IMG/VR virus record: IMGVR_UViG_3300033144_002700
Coordinates: 1-21,815 of that record
Reading direction: 5' to 3' (one strand)
From: a virus
Length of the DNA stretch: 21,815 bases
The notes under the pieces: model-generated
What the model saw: the letters and a program-made list of their open reading frames with translations, nothing else
What the model was told of the DNA's origin: nothing
Databases searched by the model: none
Shown: positions 8,733 to 16,523 of the stretch, in pieces
Numbering within the stretch: position 1 is the first letter of the stretch
Layout of the letters: the number at the start of each line of letters is the position of its first letter
Position numbers and translations under genes: made by a program

Positions 8733-10979
8733 TTAACTCTTAAATGGGTTTTGATCTGGAGGGGTTCCGTTTGCTGCGTACTTCATCTCCTCTCGTTGAT
8801 TCTTTGCGCCCTCTTTTAGGAGAACCTTGTTTATGTCAGCCTCTCTACTGAGAGCTTGATTCGTTTCGTTTCTATCGATTGCGTCCTGCTCCTGCGCCAT
8901 CATAGAGCTATTCATTGCTGCCATCTCCTCTTGTTGGGCAATAGCTGACTGAGCGTCTTCTTTGTCCTTCATTCTAGAAGCCTGAAGCAGTTCTTTCTGG
9001 TAGTCTCTCAATGAGTCAGCAATCTGATCGGAGTCAGATCTTCCGTAAAGGTTTGCGAACCTAATATCATCGATAAGATTCATTTGACGTAGAGTGAACA
9101 ATAGTTCGTTTCCACTAGCCACGGCACTCTGCTCTCCTTCTGATCTGGTAATGAAGGTTCTAAACTCCTCCATCAACATGTCCTTAGTCATAACAATGTT
9201 GTGCATCCCTTTGTCGCCGACCATAATGGCTAGACGTCTTGGGTTTTCGGCATAAATTCGTTTACCAACACTAGCGATGTGTTGATGTGCCTGTCTCATT
9301 ATAGTTGTGAGGGCGTGGTAGAATGGTTCTTGAACAAGAGACCCTCTTTGGATCTGAGACTGGATTACACCAACAAGGGCGTCGGACCCACCTTGGGTTC
9401 CGGTCATAGCCTCATTGATGCCAGTAACGTCCTGAAGTCCTTGCTGAAGCTCTCCAACGATGTTGAAAATAGACATTGTTCCACTTCCAATTGTTGCCCC
9501 GTAAGTTCCCACAGCATTTTGTACACTTCCTGTTCTGGTCGTATCAACGAAGATCGGCTTCGACTTGTTGATGTTCCGCACGAGAGTTTCCTCTCCGTCT
9601 CTAGGGTCTACCGCTTCCTTAGCAATAACGGTACCTTCTCCTCTAGAGTTGTTGATGTGTGATTCAGCTACAGATATAAGTCTGTTGATCAATCGCTGTG
9701 GTTGGATGGCATCGTCGAGGGGGCTTAGAACCTCTCCTTTGTCATACGCCCAAGTGTAGCATTTGTATGGGAACTCTACGTTAGATGGGTCAAACGCGTA
9801 TTTCTCTTGATAAGGAAGCTCTCCCCATTCAAGAATAATATCTTCTGCCATATTCGCTCCTACTTCTTCTTTCGGAATGAACACGCAATACCTAAGAACA
9901 TCAACGAAGATTCTCTTCTTCTTTTTGTTGTTCCCTAGGATTTTTTTGTGAGCGTCAGTAGGCGGATCGATAAGGTCTTTGTCGGTGTACTCAGACTCCT
10001 CGTGGTTGATTCTCGTGAAGTGCGGGTAGCCGTAATCATCTTCTATGTACCCATACTCCTGTTGCTCCATGTCTTTCCAGTACACTTCATATACCGGAAT
10101 TTTAGAACCGCTAATAGCATAGTAGCTATGAACCATTTTCTGAGTACTGCCGCTTTCGTTCTGAGCATACCTCTCGATGGCTTCGCGCTCGTGCTTGCCG
10201 AGGTTCTGGTACTTCTCAAAAAGAGAAGGGGCATCCATGTAGCTCCACTCGCCCATGTATTCAGCATCGCTGAGGTCTGGCTTTTTGGCGCTTAGATCCC
10301 AGAAGAAGAATAGAGGATCTATAGAATCCCCTAAGTATCTGGAGTTCTGCTCAAATCCTTTGTAAATGCCAAGTCCTGACATAGCCAAGTTCTTACAGAT
10401 ACGGATCTTAAGTTCGTCCATGTCAATGTCTTGAGCTACAAACTTCAGCAGATTGTTGATGTCTGACTCGTGCTCTTCAATCCAAGAGTTTTCGAATATC
10501 TCTTCTGTCTCTATTGGGGTTTCTCCGATAGGTAGTCGGTCTTTAATGCCTTCCCTCATATCAGGATAGGCCGCAGCAGCCGCTTCATAGAACTGAAGTC
10601 TACCCAGCTCTTGTTCTCTTCTATTGATCGAGAAGTCTGAGGTAGCTCTGGCCTTGGCGTTAAACGAAAGTCTTATAGCGTTACCTTCGTATTGCTGAAC
10701 CATCGGCTTGATGAGGTTCTTCGCAATCTTCAGTCTGTTTTTCACATCACCAGACTCGTCTAGGAAGAAAGCTTCCAGATCCTCTTCGAAAATCCATTGA
10801 CCGTCACCACCCTTATAGAAAGACCAGTTCGTCAGAGTCTTGGCTATAAAGTTCCTGTGGAGAGGATGGTTTATAGATTGAAGACACCATCGGCCCCAGT
10901 CGGAGTGATAACGCTCATCCTTAGATTCAGGCGTCAACCTATTAGGTCGAATCGTACTTGTATTTACAAATAAAGGCAT
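8733..10979 (-). CDS. Portal protein
   Basis: 748 residues from ATG 10979, ten bases after the upstream gene. The length and layout match large podovirus portals: a helical N-terminal domain with RLKIAKNLIKPMVQQYEGNA (about 82-101), a mixed wing/clip region with SGSKIPVYEVYWKD (290-303) typical of crAss-like portals, a stem-like helix around QPQRLINRLISVAESHINNS (about 430-450), and a long C-terminal Gln/Met/Ala-rich helix (from about residue 655) that would form the barrel or crown. Portals form the dodecameric ring through which DNA is packaged by the terminase and to which tail proteins attach. The position between terminase and scaffold/capsid fits. The family is recognised from pattern and context; no search was made. 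Confidence 0.8.
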   Translation of the reverse strand: MPLFVNTSTIRPNRLTPESKDERYHSDWGRWCLQSINHPLHRNFIAKTLTNWSFYKGGDGQWIFEEDLEAFFLDESGDVKNRLKIAKNLIKPMVQQYEGNAIRLSFNAKARATSDFSINRREQELGRLQFYEAAAAAYPDMREGIKDRLPIGETPIETEEIFENSWIEEHESDINNLLKFVAQDIDMDELKIRICKNLAMSGLGIYKGFEQNSRYLGDSIDPLFFFWDLSAKKPDLSDAEYMGEWSYMDAPSLFEKYQNLGKHEREAIERYAQNESGSTQKMVHSYYAISGSKIPVYEVYWKDMEQQEYGYIEDDYGYPHFTRINHEESEYTDKDLIDPPTDAHKKILGNNKKKKRIFVDVLRYCVFIPKEEVGANMAEDIILEWGELPYQEKYAFDPSNVEFPYKCYTWAYDKGEVLSPLDDAIQPQRLINRLISVAESHINNSRGEGTVIAKEAVDPRDGEETLVRNINKSKPIFVDTTRTGSVQNAVGTYGATIGSGTMSIFNIVGELQQGLQDVTGINEAMTGTQGGSDALVGVIQSQIQRGSLVQEPFYHALTTIMRQAHQHIASVGKRIYAENPRRLAIMVGDKGMHNIVMTKDMLMEEFRTFITRSEGEQSAVASGNELLFTLRQMNLIDDIRFANLYGRSDSDQIADSLRDYQKELLQASRMKDKEDAQSAIAQQEEMAAMNSSMMAQEQDAIDRNETNQALSREADINKVLLKEGAKNQREEMKYAANGTPPDQNPFKS

Positions 10980-10989
10980 TTCGTGCTAT

Positions 10990-11559
10990 TTATGGTCGTT
11001 CATCAGCTCTGTCAGCGACGGCGCTCAAACTAGTCTTAACTTTTATTTTACCTTTTTCCTTATCCCTAACACTGATTCCAAATCCGGATTCCATTGCGAT
11101 AAGCATCTCTCCCAAGTTGCCAGATATCTTAATGACAAGATCGGCGTACTTTTTCTTGTCGTCTATGTCCATAACCTTCTTGTCATCATCAGATACGTAG
11201 ACGAGTTCCTCAAGGTTCTCGAATATCTTCTGCTGCATCATCTTTCCTCTGAACCTATTGCTAGGTCTAAAGGATGCCATTCTTTTGATGCCGAGGACTA
11301 TGTGATCAGGGATGTCTCCCTCGAGCATTTTCTTAGCGTCCCCTTTGTTCTGAGAAGCCCTACCGTAAGATTGAGCTACAGCTGCCTTTAATCTCTTGGC
11401 TACTGGATAGCCTGCTATCGGACTTGTTCGGTTTCCCATAAGCCAGCATAGTCTTAATTCCCTATCTTTCAGACCCATAAGTTCTGGATACTTAAGGAGC
11501 TCTGGGTAGTCGAGCGCCATATCTCTACCTGTAGGTTCAAATAATGTTATATCATTCAT
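10990..11559 (-). CDS. Conserved-position hypothetical protein upstream of portal
   Basis: 189 residues from ATG 11559, which overlaps the stop of the 54-residue upstream gene (ATGA). An internal near-repeat DYPELLKYPELMGLKDREL (17-35) is followed by WLMGNRTSPIAGYP and a helix with KRLKAAVAQSYGRA; the C-terminal half is strongly charged (DDDKKVMDIDDKKKYADLVI) with a likely helix. There is no recognisable catalytic motif and no membrane segment. The gene lies between terminase and portal, where phages may carry head-completion or packaging accessory proteins. It could be a small-terminase candidate as an alternative to the winged-helix protein at 15092, but nothing in the sequence proves it. 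Confidence 0.55.
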   Translation of the reverse strand: MNDITLFEPTGRDMALDYPELLKYPELMGLKDRELRLCWLMGNRTSPIAGYPVAKRLKAAVAQSYGRASQNKGDAKKMLEGDIPDHIVLGIKRMASFRPSNRFRGKMMQQKIFENLEELVYVSDDDKKVMDIDDKKKYADLVIKISGNLGEMLIAMESGFGISVRDKEKGKIKVKTSLSAVADRADERP

Positions 11560-11720
11560 CCAAACTTGCTTGTGTTAATAAGAGAAGAGGAGCATCGGTT
11601 CCTCTTCTTCTTTTTACGTTTCTTTTTTGACGCACCTTTTTTGCTCCCAACGTAAGCCTTTTTGATAAGGCTGGAATCGTTGAGCAAGGAGTTGTGCGCG
11701 TATTCAGAAGTGTAGGCCAT
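11556..11720 (-). CDS. Small Lys-rich protein (54 aa), tightly coupled
   Basis: A short frame starts at ATG 11720, overlapping the preceding stop as TAATG, and ends with a TGA that overlaps the next start as ATGA, so both ends show translational coupling. The product begins MAYTSEYAHNSLLNDSSLIK and has a central strongly basic run (SKKKRKKKKRNR, residues 31-42). Its first residues resemble those of the next gene upstream (MGYTSQRAQDAL). A 54-residue basic peptide inside the head-gene block could bind DNA or RNA or accompany packaged DNA. The coupling at both ends is the main evidence that the gene is real; function is unknown. Confidence 0.6.
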   Translation of the reverse strand: MAYTSEYAHNSLLNDSSLIKKAYVGSKKGASKKKRKKKKRNRCSSSLINTSKFG

Positions 11721-12049
11721 TACCTGTTTCCAGATACTGAGCCTTTTGGCTTGTTTCCAGACACGGCAGCCTTATTCTTCTTCTTCTGCTCCTCGTAGTA
11801 TGTTAACTTTGCAGTACCCCTATTGATGGCTTGTTGCTTATAGGTTCTAGCAGCTCTGTCTCTGACAGCCACGGCCCCTCCCTTAACGTTCTGCTTAGCT
11901 CTAACTTCTGATGTCTTAGCTTTGGAAACCGTGCTTTTTAGGCCCTTTTTTACTTCCGTCTTAGCTTCTTCTTTCTTGACTGGCGGATCAGTGTCTCTCG
12001 ATCCGTGTTTTGCTAGAGCGTCTTGAGCTCTTTGGCTTGTATAACCCAT
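11720..12049 (-). CDS. Small basic protein (109 aa), unknown
   Basis: 109 residues from ATG 12049. The composition is dominated by Lys, Ala, Arg, Ser and Thr (for example VKKGLKSTVSKAKTSEVRAK) with no hydrophobic core, so it is probably disordered or a single helix. The C-terminus repeats the SGN motif (AVSGNKPKGSVSGNR). It starts 19 bases after the terminator of the preceding head gene and ends in a TAATG overlap with the next small basic gene, with which it shares a similar N-terminus (M-[GA]-Y-T-S). A DNA-binding or internal virion role is plausible from charge and location; no family is recognised. Confidence 0.55.
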   Translation of the reverse strand: MGYTSQRAQDALAKHGSRDTDPPVKKEEAKTEVKKGLKSTVSKAKTSEVRAKQNVKGGAVAVRDRAARTYKQQAINRGTAKLTYYEEQKKKNKAAVSGNKPKGSVSGNR

Positions 12050-12067
12050 GGTTCAGTGTTTTTGGTT

Positions 12068-12098
12068 AAAAAAATAGAGGGGGCTATTACACCCCCTC
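12068..12098 (-). terminator. Rho-independent terminator after the 267-aa head protein gene
   Basis: Read leftward, GAGGGGG (12098-12092) pairs with CCCCCTC (12083-12077) across an eight-base loop and is followed by TATTTTTTT (12076-12068). It lies seven bases after the stop codon. Confidence 0.88.
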
Positions 12099-12104
12099 AA
12101 TGAC

Positions 12105-12908
12105 TTACAGTCCTAAGTAATCAGCAGCTGGGGTGTGTGTTCCGTCAAGAACAGCATCCATCTCTGTTGCAAAGGCAGCGTAATTCGTAGCTGTCGCATC
12201 AGCATACACACGAGTCTCCTCAGTGAAGTACACTTTGCCACCGCTAACACCGTTATGGTTTCTTAGGCGATTAAGCGTAATCTTCCATGTAGTGTACTGA
12301 CCTGTAGCTGAAGATGCGCTTGGAGCGTCCGCTTCAACCAATGCCGGAGTACCTGCAGGTGCAACGTATGGAGTTGTTACTGCTTCTACGGCTCCTGCCG
12401 GAGCAGTAGTAGAGAAGTCTCCGTCGTTCACATCGTTAAGCGTAAGCTCAACAACACCAGATCCGCCGCTTGCAGCGGTAACTCTAGTGCTTGCGTCTAA
12501 GTTGATACGGTCAATGAAAAGAGTTTTTAACTCATCAGCTGTTGGAGCAGATCCTACCCATACGGTGTATGAGCGAATACGTAGCAATTCACTCGCTTCG
12601 TTACGACCGTGGTTTCCGTTGGAAACTAGAACGTTGTTGAAGCCTGCAACTTTAGGAACCTCAATCGACATAACGTATTGAGAGTTTGCAGTAAGAGATA
12701 CTCCCGCTAAGTCGTATTCTTTTACTGACGCAGTTCCAGCTGCATAAGCTGATTTTACTACAGCAATTCCATCGCTAATTCTAACGGATTCAGAGAGTAA
12801 ATCTACTGATCCATCATTCAACTGCAGCTTGCCGCCCGATAGGACAACATCTGCCGCTACTGCTTGAATCGTGTTCAATACAGCAACATCTGTTGGTTTG
12901 TGTGACAT
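12105..12908 (-). CDS. Probable abundant structural protein (head decoration or tail-type)
   Basis: 267 residues from ATG 12908 (MSHKPTDVAVL). An in-frame codon further upstream would add 26 residues rich in Cys and Ile translated from the leader and promoter region, so it was rejected. The protein is Ala/Thr/Val/Ser-rich with many beta-forming segments (YVMSIEVPKVAGFNNVLVSN, TTWKITLNRLRN) and an Ala/Pro linker around residues 173-200 (APAGAVEAVTTPYVAPAG). Such composition is typical of virion proteins present in many copies. It has its own promoter box and a strong terminator, which supports high output. It could be a capsid decoration, head fibre or tail-tube protein; I do not recognise the family, and the structural role is inferred. 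Confidence 0.55.
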   Translation of the reverse strand: MSHKPTDVAVLNTIQAVAADVVLSGGKLQLNDGSVDLLSESVRISDGIAVVKSAYAAGTASVKEYDLAGVSLTANSQYVMSIEVPKVAGFNNVLVSNGNHGRNEASELLRIRSYTVWVGSAPTADELKTLFIDRINLDASTRVTAASGGSGVVELTLNDVNDGDFSTTAPAGAVEAVTTPYVAPAGTPALVEADAPSASSATGQYTTWKITLNRLRNHNGVSGGKVYFTEETRVYADATATNYAAFATEMDAVLDGTHTPAADYLGL

Positions 12909-12928
12909 AATAATTTGGTTTTTGTTTA

Positions 12929-12944
12929 CACAGAGCCAGTATCG
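12929..12944 (-). other. Leader hairpin before the 267-aa head protein gene
   Basis: In the ~80-base untranslated leader the minus strand contains GAGCC, a six-base loop and GGCTC. There is no following T-run, so it is not a terminator; it might stabilise the mRNA 5' end. A weaker CACC/GGTG stem followed by six Ts lies just upstream. Confidence 0.4.
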
Positions 12945-12988
12945 GCTCGGTACAGTTAATAAAAAACACCTGCACGGTGCAATCAATA

Positions 12989-12996
12989 CAAATATA
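12989..12996 (-). promoter_or_regulatory. Bacteroidetes-type promoter -7 box before the 267-aa head protein gene
   Basis: The minus strand reads TATATTTG, matching TAnnTTTG, just after the terminase stop codon and 80 bases before the start codon. No good -33 TTTG is present at the expected distance. Confidence 0.6.
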
Positions 12997-13014
12997 ATCT
13001 TTTTTCAGATACAT

Positions 13015-15090
13015 CTACCTACCGCTCCCAAGGTACCGTATTACCTTTCCGTTCTCATCGACAAGAGCTAGTCTCATTTTCCAGTTAGTGTCGGCATTCT
13101 GAACATACCTCCTCTGTCTGACGCTCTCCTCTGCACTGTCTATAAGCCTAGGCTCGTACTTAGAATGTGCCTGAGCGTTTATATACGCAAAAACCATTGA
13201 GAAGATACCGTCATCATAATTTGTCTTCAAATCTGCAGCTTGAAATCTTGTCTCACGATGAGACGACCTACCGGCCAGATCCTTTTCGACGAAGGTCTTT
13301 ATTTGCTCGAAGAACCACTCGATATAGATATTGGGTGCGTATGCGTCAATCATCTCAATGATCTTACCGGCGATGTAGCCGGCGGTGTTCGCCTTGTTGG
13401 CTATCCCCCAAAACTTGCTGGACGGGGTTTGCATGTGGGTAGGTAGAGCTCTGTTGGCCACCAATCTTCTACTGTACCCAACCATGTCTTGGAAGTCGAC
13501 ATACGAATCACCTATATTGCTCTCCACTAGTTCTTTAGCTCCGCCTCCGACCTGATCAAAGTAGAGACCTTGTAGGAGGCACTGGAGGTAACACTCCTTG
13601 TATGCCCTTACTCTCCAGAACACCATCGAGGCGCATGTATTGTTCAGAGCATCCCAAATTGAGGAGGACATCTTTGAGTGTCCAGTCTCAGAGTTAATTG
13701 GATCCGTTCCTTGGTACCATCGATATTCCCAATTCTCCCCCTGAGGAGGATGCTTGAACACCACGGAGGATGTTCTCTCGTCGCCCCGACCTTCCGTAGG
13801 AATGAATCTACTTCCGACAAGCTTGAATGGAAGAGCTCCATCTGGAGTGGGTGATGTCTGGTCGTATATCGGCTCAAAGTATCCATACTGAGGCTGATCG
13901 ACTGGGTTCATGTTGTAAATCTTCGAGAGGTACTTGTTGCATTCATCCACAGGGATTATGGTCAAAGCAGTTCTGAGGAACATGTCCTCAAGGGTTATTG
14001 GGTAGTGCTGGTGGAACTGAACCTTGGATGAGGCTGCGTCAACTCCAGTTACACCGTAGTACAGCTTCTTCTCTGATCTGTACCTCTCGTCCGTCATACC
14101 CTGCCTTGCATAGGCATCAAAGAACAATGGAATGATTCCATGCGCGTGATTGCCTTCTTTCCAGTTCTTGAGAGCTGACTTGAACTCCGCCTCGAATATA
14201 GCGCCACCCTTCCCCATTTCTCCACCAGTTCCCCAGCAGAACAATTGGCGTCTCATCTCCATTTGCTTGGTTTCTGGGTTGAAGAAGAATAGTGTTGGAC
14301 GACCTTCACGAACCATTTTTCCGAAAAGCTCCAATAGGCCAATTTCATCGATAAGAACAAGGTTAGGGGATCCACCGTTAATGGCATCTACAGCTGGAGT
14401 CGAAACCTCGATTCTAGAGTAAGATCCTTTAGTCTCACCCTTCTTAGCTTTTTCTTGAAGAGACAGGACGTTGTGAGCATCATTGTATGCCGGAAGCCTC
14501 AACCAATCTTCTATCTGACCAAAACCCCATCTAATCTTGTCTCGGAAAATTTCTTCACCCTTATCCTTGGTATGTGTGATAAATTTAACAAAGTACGACT
14601 TGTTGAAGTTAATCTTCTTCATCGCAGCCAGACCCATCGTGGTAGTGAAACCAATCTGGCGACCTTTACCGATGATACAGTTGTATCCGCTGTCCAGAAG
14701 GAACAGCAGGATCTGCTGTGGTTCCCAAGCTGTGTACTTGATCTTACCTCCTTGGGCGTCACCTTCCTTGAGGTAGCCATACTTGTTGGCGAAGTAAAGG
14801 GTGTTGTCCTGACATCTCTGGTACTCCTGAATGACGTAATCTTCCTGATCAGCCTCATCCCTGTAGTTCAGGATGTCGTCGTCCTCTGCCAGCCAGTTCA
14901 TGGCTTGCTTGACGTATATGTCGTAGGGCTTGTACTGGATCCGATTCTTCCAGCCCTTGTTGATGCTGTTTACCCATCTTACAAAAGATTTCGGGTACAC
15001 CGTTGGTGCATGAAACGGCATCCATTCCTTGGTCTCGATATGGATAACCTCTTTGCTTAGGTCAAATGGTAAGTCTGAATTGTCGCTCAT
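13015..15090 (-). CDS. terL: Terminase large subunit
   Basis: 691 residues from ATG 15090. A TTG at 15117 in the same frame would add nine residues, but the ATG lies one base after the upstream stop, with a GAGGA sequence just before it, and is preferred. The ATPase domain shows the terminase-type Walker A CIIGKGRQIGFTTT (about 138-151), Walker B LVLIDE (244-249) and a coupling motif GTGGE (287-291). The C-terminal nuclease domain is RNase H-like, ending in the conserved NYDDGIFSMVFAY near residue 624-636. The enzyme cuts concatemeric DNA and drives it through the portal using ATP. Length and motif spacing match crAss-like and related Bacteroidetes phage terminases. Confidence 0.93.
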   Translation of the reverse strand: MSDNSDLPFDLSKEVIHIETKEWMPFHAPTVYPKSFVRWVNSINKGWKNRIQYKPYDIYVKQAMNWLAEDDDILNYRDEADQEDYVIQEYQRCQDNTLYFANKYGYLKEGDAQGGKIKYTAWEPQQILLFLLDSGYNCIIGKGRQIGFTTTMGLAAMKKINFNKSYFVKFITHTKDKGEEIFRDKIRWGFGQIEDWLRLPAYNDAHNVLSLQEKAKKGETKGSYSRIEVSTPAVDAINGGSPNLVLIDEIGLLELFGKMVREGRPTLFFFNPETKQMEMRRQLFCWGTGGEMGKGGAIFEAEFKSALKNWKEGNHAHGIIPLFFDAYARQGMTDERYRSEKKLYYGVTGVDAASSKVQFHQHYPITLEDMFLRTALTIIPVDECNKYLSKIYNMNPVDQPQYGYFEPIYDQTSPTPDGALPFKLVGSRFIPTEGRGDERTSSVVFKHPPQGENWEYRWYQGTDPINSETGHSKMSSSIWDALNNTCASMVFWRVRAYKECYLQCLLQGLYFDQVGGGAKELVESNIGDSYVDFQDMVGYSRRLVANRALPTHMQTPSSKFWGIANKANTAGYIAGKIIEMIDAYAPNIYIEWFFEQIKTFVEKDLAGRSSHRETRFQAADLKTNYDDGIFSMVFAYINAQAHSKYEPRLIDSAEESVRQRRYVQNADTNWKMRLALVDENGKVIRYLGSGR

Positions 15091-15091
15091 G

Positions 15092-15649
15092 TCATTCCTC
15101 GTTGTCTTCGCGTCCAAAAGTAAACGGCAAATCCTCTTCCATTGCCTTATCGAACATCGGCAGCTTATACTTGATTCGGTGGAACGAACCTTTCCAAGCG
15201 TATGCCGGATTAATGTGGTAGACTATACTTCCTTTTCTCCCAGTCGAGACTACAGACCCTGATCTATCAAGTTCCTTCATGGATCTGTTGACCGTTCTAG
15301 TAGACATACCCAGAAACTCGGCTATCTTTCTATGTGTTAGACCATACGCGCTGTTGTCGTATTTCATATTTCCCAGCATCATACACAGGATCCTAAACGA
15401 ATTTCCGCTGAGCTTCTTGCAGAGCTCCATCTGAGTTTCTTGGTAGATCATAGCGAAGCTGAGACCTTTAGTGTTTCGCTTCTTGATGTCTTGAATGAAT
15501 TTCTCGGCGTCTTCCGGAATCCCCTCAGCGATAGGGATCATGCCCCCAGTCTGCTTGTCAACAACGTAGATGGTTTCGATCTCGAGAATGTTCTCGTCAA
15601 TCCTAGCCAGCTCGTTGTGTAGTAAGTGATATACTCTCTTCGTTCCCAT
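15092..15649 (-). CDS. Winged helix-turn-helix protein; candidate small terminase subunit
   Basis: 185 residues from ATG 15649. A helix-turn-helix spans about residues 104-128 (LTHRKIAEFLGMSTRTVNRS), followed by the wing-like GSVVSTGRKGSIVYHINPAY. This arrangement, preceded by KKLSGNSFRILCMML, resembles the RepL/MarR-like winged-helix group. It ends in an acidic tail. The stop codon is one base from the terminase large-subunit start, so the two are probably co-translated. Small terminases are DNA-binding proteins encoded just before the large subunit, which makes this a good candidate; a transcription regulator or replication initiator of RepL type is the alternative. The fold is seen in the sequence; the packaging role is inference. 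Confidence 0.6.
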   Translation of the reverse strand: MGTKRVYHLLHNELARIDENILEIETIYVVDKQTGGMIPIAEGIPEDAEKFIQDIKKRNTKGLSFAMIYQETQMELCKKLSGNSFRILCMMLGNMKYDNSAYGLTHRKIAEFLGMSTRTVNRSMKELDRSGSVVSTGRKGSIVYHINPAYAWKGSFHRIKYKLPMFDKAMEEDLPFTFGREDNEE

Positions 15650-15676
15650 TATTGTCTCAACAATTCTTCTTCGGTG

Positions 15677-16021
15677 TTAATTTCCATCGACCTTCCTTTT
15701 CTGCTCAGTGAGTATTTTCACGCTCCCCAGAACTTTCTTTAGGTACGATGCTCTCCTTTTATGCCCTTTAGATTCGAGTCTTATCATGGAGTTAAGCGCC
15801 CTCTCAAACTCCTCTGGGGTCATGTCTCCTTTAAGCTTATTACAGTCTCCACAGCAGTACAGCTTGTTCTTGTTCGCTCGTATTCCGCCGCGACTTTCCG
15901 GAATCAGGTGGTCAACAGTTCGGCTGAACTCGTCCATCTCATTCTTACAGTAATAACAAACCTTGGGGTTTACTTCTACTTTTACTCCGTAGATTCCCCA
16001 TCCATTTTTTCTCTTGCTCAT
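15677..16021 (-). CDS. HNH endonuclease
   Basis: 114 residues from ATG 16021; a TTG two codons upstream is less likely. The beta-beta-alpha metal motif is clear: CYYC (22-25), DHLIPESRGG (37-46) with the catalytic His38, and CCGDCNKLKGD (56-66) with the second Cys pair and the Asn, so zinc and active-site residues are intact. The C-terminal helices are basic. HNH proteins next to terminase genes in several phage groups assist DNA cleavage during packaging; others are homing endonucleases. Here it is 27 bases upstream of the winged-helix/terminase pair and in the same direction, which fits either. It begins immediately after a strong terminator, so its expression probably depends on read-through or its own weak promoter. 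Confidence 0.85.
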   Translation of the reverse strand: MSKRKNGWGIYGVKVEVNPKVCYYCKNEMDEFSRTVDHLIPESRGGIRANKNKLYCCGDCNKLKGDMTPEEFERALNSMIRLESKGHKRRASYLKKVLGSVKILTEQKRKVDGN

Positions 16022-16025
16022 ATCC

Positions 16026-16054
16026 AAAAAAAAGAAGCGGCACTACACCGCTTC
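16026..16054 (-). terminator. Rho-independent terminator after the 133-aa gene
   Basis: Read leftward, GAAGCGG (16054-16048) pairs with CCGCTTC (16040-16034) across a seven-base loop and is followed by eight Ts (16033-16026). It starts nine bases after the stop codon at 16063 and separates this gene from the HNH/terminase genes. Confidence 0.92.
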
Positions 16055-16062
16055 ATGTTCCT

Positions 16063-16464
16063 TTACGCTTCCTCTAATTTGCCGATTTTAACATCGAACA
16101 ACCAAGCAGGCATAGATACTGTCTTCTTGGACTTGTTCACATCAGCATGCTCACTAGGGAGCCAAACCTCATGACCTTTGATCGATAAGCAGATGCGCTC
16201 ACCCCGATCAGCAATTACCTTATTGAAGCCACAACTCTTGTTGCCAGATTCTTTTTTGCCCACTTTTTTGGTGGTCTTCTTTTTGGCTGGTGCAGGTTTA
16301 TGGTCTTCTGCTCCTTTTTGAATCTCAGCGAGCGTGGACTTTTTGTCCATGCCTAGATTGAAAGCAACGCGTTCGGATAAAGACCCGATGCTGTCGTCTT
16401 CTTGAAATTCAATGCCTAGATCGCCTGCTGCTTTTTGCCAGTCAGACTTCTTAAACTTTGACAT
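16063..16464 (-). CDS. Hypothetical protein with own promoter and terminator (133 aa)
   Basis: 133 residues from ATG 16464. The N-terminus (SKFKKSDWQKAAGDLGIEFQ) looks like a small helical module of SAP/HeH type that binds DNA or protein; a Lys/Pro/Thr linker follows (PAPAKKKTTKKVGKKESGNK, about 57-76); the C-terminal domain has ERICLSIKGHEVWLPSEHAD and MPAWLFDVKIGKLEE. It forms a single-gene transcription unit between a TATATTTG box and a strong terminator, which suggests high expression. A DNA-associated or virion role is possible but no family is recognised. Confidence 0.55.
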   Translation of the reverse strand: MSKFKKSDWQKAAGDLGIEFQEDDSIGSLSERVAFNLGMDKKSTLAEIQKGAEDHKPAPAKKKTTKKVGKKESGNKSCGFNKVIADRGERICLSIKGHEVWLPSEHADVNKSKKTVSMPAWLFDVKIGKLEEA

Positions 16465-16489
16465 AATCTTGATTTTTAGTTGATTTCAT

Positions 16490-16497
16490 CAAATATA
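16490..16497 (-). promoter_or_regulatory. Bacteroidetes-type promoter -7 box before the 133-aa gene
   Basis: The minus strand reads TATATTTG (TAnnTTTG consensus) 25 bases before the start codon. TTG lies 22 bases upstream and TTTTG 11 bases upstream, so a -33 box is possible. The upstream segment TTTGTCAGGT is shared with the box at 18520. Confidence 0.62.
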
Positions 16498-16523
16498 CAA
16501 AAACCTGACAAAAGGAAAACAAG

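Noticed and set aside
12105-12986. Extended start of the 267-residue protein
   Set aside because: The extra residues are translated from the leader hairpin and promoter-adjacent region; ATG 12908 fits better.
14455-15060. A 201-codon rightward frame
   Set aside because: It is fully antisense to the conserved ATPase domain of the terminase.
13015-15117. Terminase start at TTG 15117
   Set aside because: It overlaps the upstream gene; ATG 15090 lies one base after the upstream stop with a purine-rich site in front.
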